Positions 60,056-64,000 of a stretch of DNA of 64,000 nucleotides are shown here, piece by piece. A program made the position numbers and the translations under genes. The DNA comes from Verticillium longisporum. Taxonomy: Eukaryota; Ascomycota; Sordariomycetes; Glomerellales; Plectosphaerellaceae. Each line of letters begins with the position of its first letter. Position 1 is the stretch's first letter. The notes under the pieces are model-generated. The model ran no database searches, was not told the origin of the DNA, and was given only the letters and a program-made list of their open reading frames with translations. The stretch spans positions 4,526,001 to 4,590,000 of the forward strand of contig JAETXT010000002.1 of NCBI GenBank assembly GCA_019188255.1. The letters run 5' to 3'.

Positions 60056-63000
60056 TTAATAATAATTTAAAGTATTCTAGAGCTAAAGATTATATTAATA
60101 ATATTAGAATAATCTTTTAATACTTTATCTATATAGTTTAAGAATATATTAAAAGTAGAGGAGAATATTAAGATATTTAAATACTTCTATATTAATAGAT
60201 ATTATAAGAGCGGATATTATTAAGCTAATAGAAAGGGAGATTATAGAGAATAGTTAATATATAGAACTAATAATCGTTAATTATCTAGAATTTATAAATA
60301 TTAGATATATTCTAAACTAGACTATAGATCGATAAAGTATTCTCTTAGGGAGTAATAATATTCGAAAGAATAAAAGAAATATATATAGGAAGTATATAGA
60401 GATTAATAGAAAGGATACTATTAGTTTCTAATAATAAGAGAACCTATTAAGAGCTTAGAATTAGATAATCTTATTTCTAATAAACTAAGAATAGATAATA
60501 TTTATAAATCTAATCCTAAAAGCGAATTAATAAATACTTATATTATATATTTCCTAGTAAATAAATTATTCTAATATAGAATTAAAAGGAGTAATTTAAA
60601 GGCTAAAATAATAGCTTTAATAGAATAGCTCTTTATTTAATATTAGATTAATAGTACTTCTATATAATATAATATTATCCCTAATTTAAATATAGTATTA
60701 ATTTTAATAATAATAGCTTTATAAATAAGGGCCCTAATAGCCTTAATACTAAGCTTAATAGTTAATAAGTAAGGAATAGGGGCTAGAATAAGATTTAGAA
60801 TAAGAAACTCTATATTTATAATAGAAGAGATTATTATTCTAATACTAATTAGGAGAAGTATATTCTATATTATCCTAATAGATACCTTATTCCTACTTTA
60901 TATTAAGGATATAGACGATCTCGGAATCTATTTAAATAATATATATAATAAGCTAGTAAAGTATATTAAAGAGATCTAAGAGCGTATACCTATCTTCTAT
61001 AAATAGAGCTATTTATAGTTCTTCCTAGATACGAAGACCTATATTAGCTCTAGGATTATATATATAATAGGGATAGAGAGTAATAGAATAGTCTTTCTAA
61101 TAGAAGTAGAGCTCTAATATATATATAAATAATTCGGTTACCTATTTATAAAGAAGCTATAGAACCTATTCTAGAGAGTAGACTATAATATAAATTAAAA
61201 TACTCTAGAGCTAATAAATTACTTCTATTATTATTATTAGATTAAAGGGAAGTCTCTATAATACTTTAAGTTTATTCTAAGGTTAAATATCGACTTTAAT
61301 TACGAGATTTTAATTAATATTATATATTTAAATAGAAAGCCTATTCTTTATATAATCGATATAAATATAGGATTCTAATCTAGAACTTTTATTCCTAATT
61401 TTATAGCTTATATAATATAGGAAGCCCTTAAAAGGTATTAATTAGATATCTATTTAAGGCCTCTAGATATTATAATTATTAATATTAGAATAAACTTTAT
61501 TTCTATAGAATTTAGGGTAGAGGTACGCCTCCTAAATATAATCTATTATTAGATCTTTATAGAGGCCTATTAATTAATTAATAAGGTTAAAAGCTATTAT
61601 AAGCCGATTTATAGAATATATAAGATCTTAAAGGTAGAGTTTCGCAATATAAGCCTAGAATTACTATTTTAAGGAATAGTAAAGGTAATAAATAATACTA
61701 TTAAACTTAATAGATTAGTATTTATATTATTTATATTTAAAGTAATATTTAGGATTATTATTAATTTAATATTTATTATAATCTAAATATAATATATTAA
61801 AGTAATTAATAAAGTAATAGTAGAGCTTTAGTAAATAATTATTAAATAGAAGGTTAATAATATTCTTAATATTTATAATAGATTAGATATTAAATAGTTA
61901 TTATTAATATTGTTAGAGCTAGGAAGCGATATTCTTATATTTAGAGAATAGGAGAAATAGATAAGTCCTTATAAGATTATCTTAGTTTCTAATATATTAA
62001 TTATAATCGATATAGTTAATAGCTTAATAGAGTTTAGAGGAATATATATTAAGCTATATAATAGATCGCTAGATTAGGAAATTAGGGAGATAATAATAAT
62101 CCGAACTCTAGAGACCCTAGAACTATTTAAGTACTTAGAGCTAATTCTACTATAATAATATAGGAGACTTAAGAAGTTAATAAATACTATAAATCTATTA
62201 TAAATAGCTTTTATAGATTATAAGAATAATATAACTAGGACTTTATAGATTAAGCGCTAATTTATTATTAAAAGGGAATAATAGAATTATAACCTAGCTA
62301 TTAAACTATATAATAAAGGTAGAATAATAACCCCTAGGAAGCTATTTAAATAGTCTAATTAAGAGGATATCGATTTACTCCTAATAGCTAGAATAATCGT
62401 ACTAATTAGGAGATCCGTATTTCTTAATATTAAGATCTTTAGATATTAGTTTATAAGAGAGGTAAAAGGCCTCCCTTAAGCTTTATATAAGAAGTTAAGA
62501 TTAGTAATTTAAGGATATAATAATTAAGAGAAGATAATACTATTAATATAATCGTTTATAATTATATATAATAATTAATAGCTAATCCTAGTAATTACTC
62601 TAATATTATAGTAATATAGCTATTAATTAATACTTTATAATATTAATTAAGCTTATATTTAGAGCGCTATAGATCTACTATATAATATTCTCCTATATAT
62701 TCCTAAAGAGCTATAATATAGATATTTAGAAGGAATCGTATTCTATATTATAAAGCTATTCTATAGTATTATAGAATTAAGTCTCTATTAGTTTATAACC
62801 TATTAATACTATTATAGAGAGTACTTAAATACTATTCTAATAGGCTATAATCTATATTTACTTCTAACTAGAGCTAGAGAAAGTTTTAGATTAATTAAGA
62901 TATAGATTAATAATACCTTTAACCTTAGAGAGCCTATATTTATAGAAAAGGCATAAATAGAGCTCTAAAGTACTAGCTTCTAAGCGAAGCCTACTTCTAT

Positions 63001-63870
63001 CCTAAATATAAATTCTAAAAGTATCTTTAATAGCTATATTATTAAAGTCGGAATTAACGATCTTATAATATAATAAAAAGGCTAAAATCGCTTAGAGCTA
63101 GTAATATTAAGGATAGTAAGCTTAGAGTAATAATATATTACTTAGAGAGTTTATAGTACTTATATTACTTTAATCTATTAATTAGAAGTAGCCTTCGATT
63201 TCTCTATTATAGCCTAAGCTAAGAACCCTTAAGAAGAAGACTTTAAATAGCTTAATAAATATATATAATAGTAGATCGCTAATATAGGCTATAGCTTAAA
63301 TTATATATACTTCGATTTCTTAATAGCCTAGCTTTATATATTTATTAATAGCTCCTTTATTAATAATAAAGACTTTAATTTATAGATTAGATTTATTATC
63401 CTCTTTAATATTAAATATTTCTATAATTAGGAGAATACTTTTATAATATATAATAATATCCTTATTAATAATCTATTAAATATAAATAGATTATACGTTT
63501 AATTCTAGCTAGCGAAATCTATAGGATAATTAATAGCTTCGATATAGTTTATATCCTTAAATAGATACTCTAAGAGATCTATAAATACTTAGAACTACTA
63601 TTTCTATAAATAATTATCTATATTAAAAATTACTTATTCTATTAATATTTTATTTAATTAAGTATAATAGTAAAGAAATGCTTAATAATAGATCTTATAA
63701 TATTATAGTAAAGCTATAAAGAATACGAAATCGATGAAATTTATTAGATCGCTAGAGGCAATAACCCTATAGATTTAATAATTAAGGGAGTATTAAACTA
63801 AGTACTAGAAGCATTAATAAGCTTTAATAAAGTTATAATTAAAATTAAAGGATAAATTAAATATTAAGAT
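60056..63870 (+). mobile_element. Outer Copia-like element, 3' half: pol region
   Basis: Begins inside the coding region with no LTR of its own orientation on its left, and continues the sequence broken off at 52603. It matches the reverse complement of 58216-54404. Recognisable decayed pol motifs: the integrase D-x-G-x-x-F-like site at about 61470-61500, the RT catalytic D-D pair (now reading N-N) at about 62900-62920, and the RNase H D-S-Y-S-like site at about 63615-63640. Frames are full of stops. Confidence 0.8.
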
Positions 63871-64000
63871 AGATACTCTTATACCTAGTATATATAATCT
63901 CCTGCCCTAGCCCGTAATACGGTTCGCTATATATAGGCGTCGTACTAGGTATAGGAAATACCCTATATAGTTACCTACGAGCTATTATAGAGTTCTAGGC
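63871..64000. other. End of window, less AT-rich sequence
   Basis: Similarity to the other pol copy ends here and GC content rises (CCTGCCCTAGCCCG at about 63901). It may be another element or the outer element's own 3' part; the window is too short to say. Confidence 0.4.

Larger units (their letters stand above)
49251..64000. other. RIP-mutated, AT-rich repeat block
   Basis: Base composition switches within a few dozen bases, from GC-rich to mostly A/T. CA and TG dinucleotides are nearly absent while TA is very frequent, and CG is still seen (for example at 49380-49405). This is the pattern left by repeat-induced point mutation, C to T mainly in CpA. Every frame is full of TAA/TAG, so no gene can be called. 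Most of the block belongs to the retroelement copies listed separately. Confidence 0.93.

Noticed and set aside
54404..63870. Inverted repeat as an assembly artefact
   Set aside because: Arms differ by many transitions and the junctions are explained by a nested insertion with target duplication.
49251..64000. AT-rich block as a mitochondrial DNA insertion
   Set aside because: It contains LTRs, Copia-order pol remains and a CpA-depletion signature, none of which fit mitochondrial DNA.
1..64000. CRISPR array, operons or ribosome-binding sites
   Set aside because: Eukaryotic nuclear DNA; short repeats present are microsatellites or coding repeats without spacers.

Overview
The window is nuclear DNA of a filamentous ascomycete. 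Genes have short GT-AG introns of about 50-80 nt and are compact, with marker families such as a one-chain BTA1, three-in-one fungal urease, Het-C, a GH45 endoglucanase, RlmA and a fungal Ada3. The family set, (TACC/TAGG)n-type intergenic repeats and strong repeat-induced point mutation (RIP) suggest a Sordariomycete, possibly Hypocreales; the order is inference.

Layout. From 1 to about 49.2 kb the DNA is GC-rich and genic: BTA1 (partial, +), a UBA-FAD monooxygenase fusion (+), Ada3/Ngg1 (+), urease (-), an HMG-box protein (-), Het-C (+), GH45 endoglucanase (+), a membrane RING E3 (+), an unrecognised membrane protein (-), TFIIS (+), a membrane-anchored cysteine synthase-like enzyme (-), an NDUFAF7/MidA-type mitochondrial methyltransferase (+), alanyl-tRNA synthetase (-), a conserved acidic protein (+), an RCR-type membrane protein (-) and the MADS factor RlmA (-). 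Gene-poor stretches lie at 13.9-17.4, 22.4-25.9 and 46.5-49.2 kb. From about 49.25 kb to the end the sequence becomes extremely AT-rich, almost free of CA/TG dinucleotides and without usable ORFs. This is a RIP-destroyed repeat block. It can be read as a Copia-like LTR retrotransposon (three 289-bp LTRs) inserted in reverse orientation into an older copy of the same family.

The genes are housekeeping or accessory and do not form one pathway or cluster. Themes are transcription (Ada3, TFIIS, HMG, RlmA), cell wall (RlmA and the RCR protein are both wall-linked), mitochondria (NDUFAF7, cysteine synthase-like, possible dual-targeted AlaRS) and nutrient use (urease, GH45, phosphate-sparing betaine lipids). 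Five genes carry reading-frame lesions. Several are one-base losses next to C or T runs, which points to consensus error; the urease and Het-C lesions also include stops or a larger deletion and may be real inactivation. The nested, self-inserted, RIPed retroelement and the UBA-monooxygenase fusion are the most distinctive observations.
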